Of a DNA stretch of 64,000 nt, positions 7,927 through 16,201 are shown one piece after another. Origin of the DNA: DATMER01 sp963844885 (GTDB lineage Bacteria; Acidobacteriota; Thermoanaerobaculia; Multivoradales; UBA5704); assembly GCA_963844885.1 (NCBI GenBank), contig CAWJQA010000009.1, forward strand, positions 124,001 to 188,000. The letters are read 5' to 3'. The notes below the pieces were generated by a model. The model had not been told where the DNA came from, made no database searches, and saw nothing but the letters and a program-made list of their open reading frames with translations. The position numbers and the translations under genes were made by a program. Numbering within the stretch: the stretch's first letter is position 1; every line of letters begins with the position of its first letter.

Positions 7927-8744
7927 TGCCCGGCCTGAAGGTGGCGCTCTTCGTCGAAGGGAGCACTGCGCCTCTCCCGAAGCACAAGCAGGAGCCGCTT
8001 GCCGGAATCTGGAACAACTGCTTCGCAGAAGCCCTGGGCCTCCACCGGTTCGATCCCATCGTCCCGATCAGCAAGACCCATCTGGTCGCCATGGACCCCG
8101 ACAATCCCCCGATGAGCGGAGCGGGGGAAGCTCTGGATGTCCTGATTGCCAGAATGCTCAGGCTTCGCTCCTTTGACGTCGCCGTCGTGGCCTGGGACCT
8201 GGTGCCGGCCTGGAACCCGGAAGGCTCGTTCTGCAGGTGGGAGGAGACGCTGAAGCTCTACCGGTTCCTCGCCGGATCGAAGGTTCTGCCGGAGGACTGG
8301 AAGGAGCAGGCGTCAAGGCGCCATCAAGAGATGTCCCGGCGCAGAGCTCCTGGCGACCGGCGGCAACCGTTGGTACCTCTGCCGGGGATGGTTCTTCCGG
8401 TCTGCATGGAACCGATGTTCGAGTCGGTCCTTGTCCAGGACGAGTCCGCGGCCAGGCGGGCTTTCGGCATCCAGGGCCGGAACGTTCCGGATTGGCCGGG
8501 CCAGGGTTGGGGAGACCTGCGCGAGAGGCGGCCCGACGAGAACATCCTCGCCCCCGCGATCCGGGCGATATCCCGGGTAAGGCCGAAGCTTCAGGCTCAC
8601 CGGCTCATCGGTGGCGACCTGAAGACGAAGAAGAACGAGTGGGGAGAGTACCTTCTCAAGAGGATGCTGAGCGACGAGCACGCCCGGCCCAAGGTTCTGG
8701 ACCACCCGCTTTCAAAACGCCTTGCGGAGCTTGTAGGACAGTAG
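7926..8744 (+). CDS. TOPRIM-like (DUF4276/RloB-like) partner of the ATPase
   Basis: The 272-residue product starts MPGLKVALFVEGSTA. A hydrophobic strand followed by VEG is the opening of TOPRIM-type proteins, in which this glutamate helps bind metal. A later strand, FDVAVVAWDLVPAW, could supply the acidic pair. The C-terminal half ends in a charged helix (LKTKKNEWGEYLLKRMLSDE). I do not recognise an exact family; DUF4276 or RloB-like is the nearest idea. It is translationally coupled to the ATPase by a 1-nt overlap, which implies a stoichiometric complex. By analogy with other ATPase plus TOPRIM pairs it may be the effector nuclease. Confidence 0.65.
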   Translation: MPGLKVALFVEGSTAPLPKHKQEPLAGIWNNCFAEALGLHRFDPIVPISKTHLVAMDPDNPPMSGAGEALDVLIARMLRLRSFDVAVVAWDLVPAWNPEGSFCRWEETLKLYRFLAGSKVLPEDWKEQASRRHQEMSRRRAPGDRRQPLVPLPGMVLPVCMEPMFESVLVQDESAARRAFGIQGRNVPDWPGQGWGDLRERRPDENILAPAIRAISRVRPKLQAHRLIGGDLKTKKNEWGEYLLKRMLSDEHARPKVLDHPLSKRLAELVGQ

Positions 8745-8787
8745 TACCTGCGTGCGTGCCGCAGGGGAGATGGTCATCCGGAGCGCC

Positions 8788-9065
8788 CGCAAGCCAAAAT
8801 CTCAGGGGATGGCCCTGGGGTCTGAGATTTCGAGCCAAAATCTCAGGGGATGGCCTTGGGGTCTGAGATTTTGAGCCGAAATCTCAGGGGACGGCCCTGG
8901 GGTCTGAGATTTCGAGCCGAAATCTCAGGGGACGGCCCCGGGGTCTGAGATTTTGAGCCGAAATCTCAGGGGATGACCTCGGGGTCTGAGATTTTGAGCT
9001 GAAATCTCAGGGGATGACCTCGGGGTCTGAGATTTTGAGCCCATCCCCTGAGATTTTGGCTTGTG
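8788..9065. repeat. Inverted-repeat-bounded array of 41-bp palindromic units, copy 1
   Basis: The 360-bp gap between genes is almost filled by this element. Near-identical 25-bp ends (8788-8812 and the complement of 9041-9065, one mismatch) bracket six direct units that begin at 8793, 8834, 8875, 8916, 8957 and 8998, exactly 41 bp apart. Each unit contains AAATCTCAG and CTGAGATTT separated by 16 nt of GC-rich, slightly variable sequence, so every unit can fold, and neighbouring units can also pair with each other. A second copy in the opposite orientation lies at 56664-56858. There is no ORF, no unique spacers and no obvious target duplication. Confidence 0.9.
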
Positions 9066-9092
9066 TACACAGAGGATGGAGCCGGGGGGCGA

Positions 9093-9098
9093 TATGCT
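9093..9098 (+). promoter_or_regulatory. Minus-10-like TATGCT of a leaderless promoter
   Basis: TATGCT ends 6 nt before the ATG at 9105 and there is no Shine-Dalgarno sequence, so transcription would start at or next to the start codon. No convincing -35 box is visible. Confidence 0.45.
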
Positions 9099-9104
9099 AC
9101 GCCC

Positions 9105-10130
9105 ATGCGACTGACCGAGCTCTTCAAGAAGCGCCCCGCCCCGCCGTCCGGCCCGCTCACGGGCACCGGGCTGCTGGCGAGCGATCTCTGGGTGGATCAG
9201 CCGGATGCCCACGAGCGGATCGATGCCCTGGCCCGCAAGGGGGAGATCGGCGCGGAGATGGCCGAGAACCTCCGCGGCTTCGTGGACCGCGGCTATCTCA
9301 AGCTCTCCTCGGGTCTCACCCAGAGCCTCTGCGACCGTCTCCAGGAGGACGTGGAGCGGGCCTGGAAGGAGAAGCCGGCGGATCTGGCCTGGGCGCGGCT
9401 GGGTGCGATGCGCTCCTTCGCCCTGGCCGACGAGGCGGTGGAGCGCAAGCCGTCCTACCGCATCGCCGACTTCCACTCCCACAGCGAGGCGGCGCTGGAG
9501 GTCTATCTCAGCCGGGCCATCTTCGACTACGTCGAGCGTCTCCTGGGCCGGCCGGCGGTGGCGACCCAGTCGCTCTACTTCGAATTCGGCAGCCAGCAGG
9601 GGCTCCACCGCGACCCGGTCTTCGTCCAGACGAAACCGCCGAGCCATCTCGTGGCCGCCTGGGTCGCTCTGGAGGACATCGGGCCGAAGTGCGGTCCCCT
9701 GATGTACGTGCCGGGATCGCACCGGCTCCCGTACTACCAGTTCGAGCCCGGTCAGTTCCTCTTCGACCACTCCCGCCACGGCGAGAGGGAAGCCCAGGCC
9801 ATGGCGGAGTTCGACCGCCGCCAGGCCGGGGAGCACGGTCTGCCAACCGAGACCTTCACCTGCAAGCGGGGCGACGTGCTGATCTGGCACCACTCCCTGC
9901 TGCACGGCGGCACGATGGTGGAGGACCCGTCCAGCACCCGGCACAGCTTCGTGGTCCACTACTCCAGCCGGGACCATTACAAGATCCGCCGGCAGAAAAT
10001 CGTGGAGCTGATCCCGGGTCCCGACGGCCAGCCCGTGGAGCGTCCGCGAATCTTCGAGACCGAAACCGTCCTCCTCCGGGACGGCTGCCACGGGTTCGAC
10101 AATCCGTTGCGCGGCTACGAGCCGGACTGA
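9105..10130 (+). CDS. Phytanoyl-CoA dioxygenase (PhyH) family protein
   Basis: A 341-residue Fe(II)/2-oxoglutarate oxygenase-like protein. The iron-binding pair appears as GLHRDPVFV (H-x-D). The distal histidine is in VLIWHHSLLHGGTMV, followed by the arginine in STRHSFVVHY that usually holds 2-oxoglutarate. PMYVPGSH-like wording (LMYVPGSHRLPYY) is characteristic of PhyH proteins. The substrate is unknown; relatives hydroxylate lipids, ectoine or natural products. The start at 9105 fits the leaderless box upstream, whereas a longer frame from 9063 would begin inside the repeat element. The last 16 bp overlap the convergent RelE-like gene. Confidence 0.85.
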   Translation: MRLTELFKKRPAPPSGPLTGTGLLASDLWVDQPDAHERIDALARKGEIGAEMAENLRGFVDRGYLKLSSGLTQSLCDRLQEDVERAWKEKPADLAWARLGAMRSFALADEAVERKPSYRIADFHSHSEAALEVYLSRAIFDYVERLLGRPAVATQSLYFEFGSQQGLHRDPVFVQTKPPSHLVAAWVALEDIGPKCGPLMYVPGSHRLPYYQFEPGQFLFDHSRHGEREAQAMAEFDRRQAGEHGLPTETFTCKRGDVLIWHHSLLHGGTMVEDPSSTRHSFVVHYSSRDHYKIRRQKIVELIPGPDGQPVERPRIFETETVLLRDGCHGFDNPLRGYEPD

Positions 10131-10453
10131 AACGCCAAGCGGCTGAGGACGACATCCTCGAGATTTCGGCGACCGTCGAAGACTCCAATCACGAAGACCT
10201 TCTGCGCTTCGATTCGGAACATCAGCCGGTAGGGAGGGAGAATCAACTCGCGGTAACTCTCGACCTCGAACCGAGCCAGCTCCGGAATCACTCGACCCCG
10301 CAAAGGGAAGGTTTCGAGGGCTCTGGAGTGCTCGACGATCCGGTCGAACAGCTTACCAGCAGCCATTGGCGCCTCCCGTTCGACGAAGTCGACGATCTCT
10401 TCGAGATCGCGGATGGCGACTTCGGCCCAGACCACCTCAAAGCGGGAGCTCAT
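10115..10453 (-). CDS. RelE/ParE-type toxin
   Basis: A 112-residue protein with the RelE/ParE layout: FEVVWAEVAIRDLEEIVDFV (strand-helix), then a helix with RIVEHSRALETFPLRGRVIPEL, and the core SYRELILPPYRLMFRIEAQKVFVIGVFDGRRN. The conserved arginines (YREL, YRLMFR and GRRN) match the family. Such toxins cleave ribosome-bound mRNA or poison gyrase. It is the downstream partner of a Phd/YefM-like antitoxin and overlaps it by 4 nt (ATGA). Its 3' end runs 16 bp into the dioxygenase gene on the other strand. Confidence 0.9.
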   Translation of the reverse strand: MSSRFEVVWAEVAIRDLEEIVDFVEREAPMAAGKLFDRIVEHSRALETFPLRGRVIPELARFEVESYRELILPPYRLMFRIEAQKVFVIGVFDGRRNLEDVVLSRLAFQSGS

Positions 10454-10725
10454 CCCTGGCGCAGGCGGGACCGGACGCGGGCGAAGGCTTCCTCCTGCGG
10501 AAGAGCACGGCCGGCTCGGATGTCGGCTTCTCCCTGGGCGGCGAACTGAAGCAGCAGGACCGCATCCCTCAGAGCCTGATAGCTGTCTACATCGAGGAGC
10601 ACCGCTTTCGCCTCCCCTTCCTCGGTGATGACGACAGGCCGGCGGGATTCAGTCACCTGCTTCAGGAGATCCCCAGCGCGGGTCTCCAGATAGGCAAGGG
10701 ACTTGATATCTTCCTTCAGGCGCAT
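10450..10725 (-). CDS. Phd/YefM-family antitoxin
   Basis: A 91-residue antitoxin. The N-terminal DNA-binding part reads MRLKEDIKSLAYLETRAGDLLKQV and the strand pair RRPVVITEEGEAKAVLLDVDSYQAL is the Phd/YefM hallmark. The C-terminal helix (EADIRAGRALPQEEAFARVR) would wrap the toxin. It precedes the RelE-like toxin with a 4-nt overlap, as usual. A Shine-Dalgarno GGGAGA lies just upstream of the ATG. The pair should repress its own promoter. Confidence 0.9.
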   Translation of the reverse strand: MRLKEDIKSLAYLETRAGDLLKQVTESRRPVVITEEGEAKAVLLDVDSYQALRDAVLLLQFAAQGEADIRAGRALPQEEAFARVRSRLRQG

Positions 10726-10778
10726 TGCATCTCCCAGATCCACAAGAAGATACCACAGTCGAAGCCGCGCCGGGTAGA

Positions 10779-11498
10779 TCAGCCCCGAGGTCCGCGGCCG
10801 ATGAAGATCGCGGCGAGGCTGCCGGCGTCGCCGAGTTGGGCGGGAGAGATCTCCTCGGTCTTGAAGTCCTCCACCTGGAACCGGGACGGCGCGGGGCTGG
10901 ACAGGTCGAGGCCGGCCGGCGGGGTCAGGCGGTAGAGGCGGATCTCCTGGAAGCGCTTGCGGAAGAGCGACTCCCAGTCCCAAAGATAGAGGTTGGAGCG
11001 GTGAAGGCCGCTCGCCTTGTGCGCCTCCATGGTCCCTTCATCCACGATCGGGGGGACCGAGGCGACCAGCGCGCCCTCCGGAGTCAGCCGCCGCACGGCG
11101 GCGTCGAGCGCGGCTTTCGGAGAGTCCAGGTGGGGGAGGACGTTGGCGGCCACGATCAGGCCGAAGAGGCCCAGGTCGGCCGGCAGGGACTCGGCCGTGC
11201 CGGTGACGAAACGGACGTCGGGAAAGTGCTTTCGGCCGTAGGCGAGGCTGCGCTCGTCCGGGTCGATCCCGACCACCTCACCCTCCTCGGCCAGGCGGTC
11301 GGAGCCGTAGCCGGTGCCACAGCCCAGGTCGAGCACCCGCACGTCCTTGGCAAGCCCGGCCGCAAACTCGTATACCGCCAGATGAGCCAGGAAAAGATCG
11401 TTCCCGACCTCCGGCGACACCGGGCCGCCCCGCGCCGGCAATCCGGCGAGCCAGCGGTGGAAGGCGTTCAGGGCTTTGTAGAGGTCGGGGAGAGCCAT
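10779..11498 (-). CDS. Class I SAM-dependent methyltransferase
   Basis: A 239-residue soluble enzyme with a standard Rossmann methyltransferase core. Motif I VLDLGCGTGYGS is at residues 55-66, the acidic SAM-ribose residue lies in VVGIDPDE (75-82), the third region is FVTGTAESLPADLG and the fourth is FGLIVAANVLPHLDSP. The substrate cannot be told; the Methyltransf_11-like core is shared by many small-molecule and quinone methyltransferases. It lies upstream of, and in the same direction as, the toxin-antitoxin pair, but a separate transcript is likely. Confidence 0.85.
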   Translation of the reverse strand: MALPDLYKALNAFHRWLAGLPARGGPVSPEVGNDLFLAHLAVYEFAAGLAKDVRVLDLGCGTGYGSDRLAEEGEVVGIDPDERSLAYGRKHFPDVRFVTGTAESLPADLGLFGLIVAANVLPHLDSPKAALDAAVRRLTPEGALVASVPPIVDEGTMEAHKASGLHRSNLYLWDWESLFRKRFQEIRLYRLTPPAGLDLSSPAPSRFQVEDFKTEEISPAQLGDAGSLAAIFIGRGPRG

Positions 11499-11575
11499 CT
11501 TCAGCCGCGGAAGCTACCACGCCTTGGGGAATTCCCCACCCCCGCGCCCCGTTTTTCCGAGTGGAGTACCCTGCC

Positions 11576-12673
11576 ATGCAGCCTTTTTCCGACACCGTTC
11601 CCACCAAGTACTGGCACGCCCTCGACAACGGGCGGGTCCAGTGCGACGTCTGCCCCCGGTTCTGCAAGCTGCTGGAGGGACAGCGCGGGCTCTGCTTCGT
11701 GCGCGCCCGGGAGAACGACCAGATCGTGCTCAAGACCTGGGGTCGGTCGAGCGGCTTCTGCGTCGATCCGATCGAAAAGAAGCCCCTGAACCACTTCCTC
11801 CCCGGGACGCCGGTCCTCTCCTTCGGCACGGCCGGCTGCAACCTGGCCTGCAAGTTCTGCCAGAACTGGGACATCAGTAAGTCCCGCGATACCGACACCC
11901 TCGCCGACCGGGCCACCCCCGGGGTCATCGCCGAGGCCGCCGAACGGCTCGGCTGCAAGAGCGTGGCGTTCACCTACAACGACCCGGTCGTCTTCATGGA
12001 GTACGCCGTCGACGTGGCCCAGGCCTGCCACGAGCGGGGGATCAAGAGCGTAGCCGTCACCGCCGGTGAGATCTGCGCCGAGCCGCGGGCGGAATTCTAC
12101 CGCCACATGGACGCCGCCAACGTCGACCTCAAGGCCTTCACCGAGCGCTTCTACCGCAAGATCTGCGGCGGCTCCCTGGAGGCGGTCAAGGAGACGCTGG
12201 TCTACCTCAAGCACGAGACCGACGTCTGGTTCGAGCTGACCACCCTCCTCATCCCCGGCGAGAACGACTCCAGCGCGGAGATCGACGAGATGACCCGCTG
12301 GGTCGTCGACAAGCTGGGACCGGACGTGCCCATGCACTTCACCGCCTTCCATCCGGACTGGAAGATGATGGAGTACCCGCCGACCCCGGCGTCCACGCTC
12401 ACCCGGGCGCGGCAGATCGCCATGGCGAACGGCGTCCGCTACGCCTACACCGGCAACGTCCGCGACGAGGAAGGCGGGACCACCTTCTGCCACGCCTGCG
12501 GCGAGGCGCTCATCGGCCGCGACGGGTACGTGCTGACCGGGTGGAACCTGACCGAGGACGGGTGTTGCGCCTCCTGCGGTACCCTTTGCGCCGGCCGTTT
12601 CGAAGGCCAGCCCGGCCACTGGGGCGCCCGGCGGCTGCCGGTCCGGTTGCAGAGCTTCATGCCGGCTTCCTGA
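11576..12673 (+). CDS. amrS: AmmeMemoRadiSam system radical SAM enzyme
   Basis: A 365-residue radical SAM protein. An N-terminal cysteine cluster (CDVCPRFC and GLC, residues 23-40) is followed by the cluster-binding motif CNLACKFC at residues 88-95 (CX3CX2C), then the TIM-barrel core with PVVFMEYAVDVAQ, TAGEICAEPR and LTTLLIPGENDS. The C-terminus carries two more cysteine pairs (CHACG, CCASCG). This matches the AmrS/pyruvate formate-lyase activating-like family that usually sits with Memo and AMMECR1 genes. Here it stands alone. The biological role of the system is unsettled. TACCCT lies 3 nt upstream of the chosen ATG and no Shine-Dalgarno sequence is visible. Confidence 0.9.
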   Translation: MQPFSDTVPTKYWHALDNGRVQCDVCPRFCKLLEGQRGLCFVRARENDQIVLKTWGRSSGFCVDPIEKKPLNHFLPGTPVLSFGTAGCNLACKFCQNWDISKSRDTDTLADRATPGVIAEAAERLGCKSVAFTYNDPVVFMEYAVDVAQACHERGIKSVAVTAGEICAEPRAEFYRHMDAANVDLKAFTERFYRKICGGSLEAVKETLVYLKHETDVWFELTTLLIPGENDSSAEIDEMTRWVVDKLGPDVPMHFTAFHPDWKMMEYPPTPASTLTRARQIAMANGVRYAYTGNVRDEEGGTTFCHACGEALIGRDGYVLTGWNLTEDGCCASCGTLCAGRFEGQPGHWGARRLPVRLQSFMPAS

Positions 12674-12759
12674 GCTTCCTGACGGCGCCGTGAACCTGCC
12701 GCCGGTTTCTTCGTAGACTCCTGGGGGCGGCCTGCCGCCGTTCCGAGAAAGGAGCTTTC

Positions 12760-15700
12760 GTGCGCAGACTCTTCTGCACCTTCCTTCTGTTGTGCTTGCT
12801 TCCCGGCCTGGCCCTGGCGCAGGGCGCCGGCACCCGCCTCCTGCGTTATCCGGACATCGCGGGCGACACCGTGGTCTTCTCCTATGCCGGCGATCTCTGG
12901 ACGGTCGGTGCCGACGGCGGTACGGCCCGCCGGCTGACCTCCGATCCCGGCCTCGAGGTCTTTCCCAAGCTGTCGCCGGACGGCAAGTGGGTCGCCTTCA
13001 CCGGCCAGTACAGCGGCACCAGCCAGGTCCACGTCCTCCCGGTGGACGGCAGCGCCGCTCCCCGGCAGCTCACCTTCCGCAACGACGTCGGCGCGCTGCC
13101 GCCGCGCGGCGGCATTGACAACCAGGTGCTCGGCTGGACTCCGGACGGCAAGGAAGTTCTTTTCAACGCCCACCGGACGCCGTACAGCGACCGCAACAGC
13201 CGGCCCTACCTCGTGCCGGCCATGGGCGGCATGGAGCACCCGCTCCCGATGCCGGAAGGCGCCGGCGGCACCCTTTCGCCGGACGGCACCCGCTACGCCT
13301 ACACGCCCATCATGCGCGAGTTCCGGACCTGGAAGCGCTACAAGGGCGGACGCGCGCAGGACGTCTGGATCTACGACCTGAAAAACGACACCTCGCAGCA
13401 GATCACCGACTTCGCGGGCTCCGACAACCAGCCGGTCTGGATCGGCAATACGATCTACTTCACCTCGGACCGCGGCGGCTGGCAGCTCAACCTGTTCGCC
13501 TACGACCTGGCCTCCCGCCAGGTCCGCCAGGTCACGAACCACGACACCTTCGACGTGCTCTGGCCGAGCGGCGACGACCGCCGCATCGTCTATGAGAACG
13601 GCGGCTACGTCTATCTCTTCGACCCGGCCTCGGGCCAGAGCCGGCAGGTGCCCGTGCAGGTCTCGGGCGACTTCCGCGGCACCGTCCCCTACTTCAAGAA
13701 CGTGACCGGCGACATCCAGGCCATGGGCATCTCGCCGACCGGCAAGCGGGCCGTCCTCGGCGCCCGCGGCGACGTCTTCACCGTCCCGGCCGACAAGGGG
13801 GAGATCCGCAACCTGACCGATACGCCCGGCGTGCGCGAGATGGACCCGTCCTGGTCGCCCGACGGCCGCTGGGTCGTCTATCAATCCGACAAGACCGGCG
13901 AATATGAATTCTACGTGCGTCCGAGCGACGGCTCCGGCGAGGAGCGCCGCGTCACCCAGGACGGCAAGGTCTGGCGCTTCCCGCCGCTGTGGTCGCCCGA
14001 CTCGAAAAAGATCGCCTTCGCCGACAAGACGCGGCGGCTGCTCTGGGCCGACGTGGCGACCGGCAAGGTGACGGACGTCGACCGCAACGACCGGGGTGAC
14101 ACCCTGGACTACCGCTGGTCCCCGGACAGCCGCTGGCTCACCTACACGAAGGTCGGCGAGACGCTCCTGCCGTCCGTCTGGGTCTACTCGCTGGAAACGA
14201 AAAAGGCCATGCGCCTGACCAGCGATTTCACGGCCGAGAGCGAGCCGGTCTTCGATCCCCAGGGCCGGTATCTCTACTTCCTGTCGAACCGGGACTTCAA
14301 CCTCACCTTCAGCGGCTTCGAGTTCAACTATCTCTATACGAATCCCACCCGCGTCTACGTCGCGGTTCTGTCCAAGGACGGCCCGGCGCTGTTCCTCCCG
14401 CAGAGCGACGACGAGGCGGTCGCGGCGGAGAAAGGGCCGGACAAGAAGCTCGAGAAACCGCCCGCCGCCGACAGCGCCGCCGCCGCCGCCGCCGCCGCCA
14501 CCCCCGCCAAGACCGTCGAGGTCAAGATCGACGCCGACGGCTTCGAGCAGCGGGTCCGCGCCATCCCCGGAGGCCCCGGCAACTACCGCAACGTGGCCGC
14601 GAACGCCGACGGCGTCTTCTACCTCACGGGCGACGGGCCTTTCGGCTCGCTCCGCATGTACGACCTCAAGGCCGAGAAGGAAGAGGTGATCCTGGACGGG
14701 GTCGCCGCCTTCGAGCTGTCGGCCGACGGCAAGAAGATCCTGTACCGCAAGGGAGACACCTACGGCATCGTCGACGCCAAGCCCGGGCAGAAGGCCGGCG
14801 ACGGCAAGCTCGGCCTGGAGAAGCTCGAGCTTCGGATCGATCCCAAGGCCGAATGGGCGCAGATGTACACCGACGCCTGGCGCATCCTGCGCGACTGGTT
14901 CTACGACCCGGCCATGCATGGCGTCGATTGGAAAGCGCTGCACGACCGCTACGGCGCGCTGGTCCCCTACGTCGCGAACCGGGCCGACCTCGATTTCATC
15001 TTCGGCGAGCTGGGCGGCGAGCTGTCGGCCGGCCACGTCTACGTGGCCCCCGGCGACGAGCCCGGCGCGCAGAGGGTGGAAAACGGCCTCCTCGGCGCCG
15101 ACGTCGAGGCGGCGGACGGCTACTACAAGGTCACGAAAATCTACCCCGGCGAGAACTGGCACGAAGACTTCCGCTCGCCGCTCACCGAGCCCGGCGTCCA
15201 CGTGAAGGTGGGCGACTACATCCTGGCCGTGGACGGCGAGGCCGCTTCCACGTCCAACGCTCCGAACTTCTTCCAACTCCTCCAGAACAAGGCCGGGAGG
15301 GCGGTGGCGCTGCTCGTCAACGACAAGCCCACGGCCCAGGGCGCGCGGACGGAGCGGGTGCGGCCGGTCACCAACGAGCAGAACCTCCGCTATCTGGACT
15401 GGGTGATCTCCAACCGGGAAAAGGTGGCGAAGCTGTCCGGCGGCCGGATCGGATACATCCACCTGCCGAACACGGCGGTGGAGGGCAACCGGGAGCTCTT
15501 CAAGTACTTCTACCCCCAGACTCGGACCGACGCCCTGATCCTCGACGACCGCTTCAACGGCGGCGGGTTCATCCCCGACGTGATGATCGAGCTGGTCAGC
15601 CGGCCGCTGCTCAATTACTGGGCGTCGCGGGACGTGCTGCCCGCCTCCACGCCGATCTTCGTCCACACCGGACCGAAGGTGACGCTGATCAACGGCCAGG

Positions 15701-16056
15701 CGGGCTCGGGCGGCGACGCCTTCCCGTACTACTTCAAAAAGCTGGGCCTGGGACCGCTGATCGGCACGCGGACCTGGGGCGGCCTGATCGGCCTGTCGGG
15801 CACGCCGAGCCTGCTGGACGGCGGCTCGGTCTCGGCGCCGACGTTCCGCTTCCTCGGCACCGACGGCAAGTGGGCGGTGGAAAACGAAGGCGTAGCGCCC
15901 GACATCGAAGTGATCGACCGGCCCGAGCTGGTGGCGAAAGGCCAGGACCCGTCGCTGGAAAAGGCGGTCGAGGTGCTGCTGGAGGAGCTGAAGAAGAACC
16001 CGCCGCACAAGATCACGGTACCGGCACCGCCGAAGCAGGAGTGGCCGCCGAAGTAG
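12760..16056 (+). CDS. Secreted tricorn-like protease with S41 domain
   Basis: A 1098-residue protein begun by GTG with a good ribosome binding site (AAAGGAGC). It has a signal peptide (LFCTFLLLCLLPGLALA), then TolB/tricorn-type beta-propeller repeats (LSPDGKWVAFTG, WTPDGKEVLF, WSPDGRWVVYQS) to about residue 540, an alanine-rich linker, a second set of blades, a PDZ-like segment (VHVKVGDYILAVDGE) and an S41 serine-protease domain. The tricorn catalytic residues are visible: His759 in LSAGHVYV and Ser983 in GQAGSGGDAFPYY. It probably degrades peptides in the periplasm or outside the cell. Tricorn core proteins are about 1070 residues, so the length is normal. Confidence 0.93.
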   Translation: MRRLFCTFLLLCLLPGLALAQGAGTRLLRYPDIAGDTVVFSYAGDLWTVGADGGTARRLTSDPGLEVFPKLSPDGKWVAFTGQYSGTSQVHVLPVDGSAAPRQLTFRNDVGALPPRGGIDNQVLGWTPDGKEVLFNAHRTPYSDRNSRPYLVPAMGGMEHPLPMPEGAGGTLSPDGTRYAYTPIMREFRTWKRYKGGRAQDVWIYDLKNDTSQQITDFAGSDNQPVWIGNTIYFTSDRGGWQLNLFAYDLASRQVRQVTNHDTFDVLWPSGDDRRIVYENGGYVYLFDPASGQSRQVPVQVSGDFRGTVPYFKNVTGDIQAMGISPTGKRAVLGARGDVFTVPADKGEIRNLTDTPGVREMDPSWSPDGRWVVYQSDKTGEYEFYVRPSDGSGEERRVTQDGKVWRFPPLWSPDSKKIAFADKTRRLLWADVATGKVTDVDRNDRGDTLDYRWSPDSRWLTYTKVGETLLPSVWVYSLETKKAMRLTSDFTAESEPVFDPQGRYLYFLSNRDFNLTFSGFEFNYLYTNPTRVYVAVLSKDGPALFLPQSDDEAVAAEKGPDKKLEKPPAADSAAAAAAAATPAKTVEVKIDADGFEQRVRAIPGGPGNYRNVAANADGVFYLTGDGPFGSLRMYDLKAEKEEVILDGVAAFELSADGKKILYRKGDTYGIVDAKPGQKAGDGKLGLEKLELRIDPKAEWAQMYTDAWRILRDWFYDPAMHGVDWKALHDRYGALVPYVANRADLDFIFGELGGELSAGHVYVAPGDEPGAQRVENGLLGADVEAADGYYKVTKIYPGENWHEDFRSPLTEPGVHVKVGDYILAVDGEAASTSNAPNFFQLLQNKAGRAVALLVNDKPTAQGARTERVRPVTNEQNLRYLDWVISNREKVAKLSGGRIGYIHLPNTAVEGNRELFKYFYPQTRTDALILDDRFNGGGFIPDVMIELVSRPLLNYWASRDVLPASTPIFVHTGPKVTLINGQAGSGGDAFPYYFKKLGLGPLIGTRTWGGLIGLSGTPSLLDGGSVSAPTFRFLGTDGKWAVENEGVAPDIEVIDRPELVAKGQDPSLEKAVEVLLEELKKNPPHKITVPAPPKQEWPPK
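14476..14499 (+). repeat. GCC trinucleotide tract (8 copies)
   Basis: Eight uninterrupted GCC triplets encode an alanine run in the linker between the two propeller parts of the tricorn-like protease. In-frame length changes would alter only linker length. Confidence 0.8.
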
Positions 16057-16074
16057 GAGCCCTCACCCCCCGGC

Positions 16075-16118
16075 CCCCTCTCCCGGTCCGCCCGAGTCCA
16101 CCCGCCCCGGGAGAGGGG
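16075..16118. terminator. GC-rich hairpin after the tricorn-like gene
   Basis: CCCCTCTCCCGG at 16075-16086 pairs perfectly with CCGGGAGAGGGG at 16107-16118 (12-bp stem, 20-nt loop). It lies between converging genes and there is no U-tract. Confidence 0.5.
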
Positions 16119-16147
16119 GAGACTTACGGAGAAAAAGGGTGGCGGCG

Positions 16148-16174
16148 CCCTCCCCTCGCCGCGCGAGGGGAGGG
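16148..16174. terminator. Second GC-rich hairpin between converging genes
   Basis: CCCTCCCCTCG at 16148-16158 pairs with CGAGGGGAGGG at 16164-16174 (11-bp stem, 5-nt loop). Together with the hairpin at 16075 it probably insulates the converging transcripts. Confidence 0.5.
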
Positions 16175-16201
16175 TCGGGGAGGGGAGAATGGGATCAATC
16201 T

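Noticed and set aside
8788..9065. CRISPR array
   Set aside because: The 41-bp units repeat end to end; there are no unique spacers, only slightly variable centres inside a palindrome, and no cas genes are near.
12445..16008. Long open frame antisense to the tricorn-like protease
   Set aside because: It mirrors the real gene in a GC-rich background, has no recognisable domain, and the sense protein carries signal peptide, propeller and catalytic motifs.
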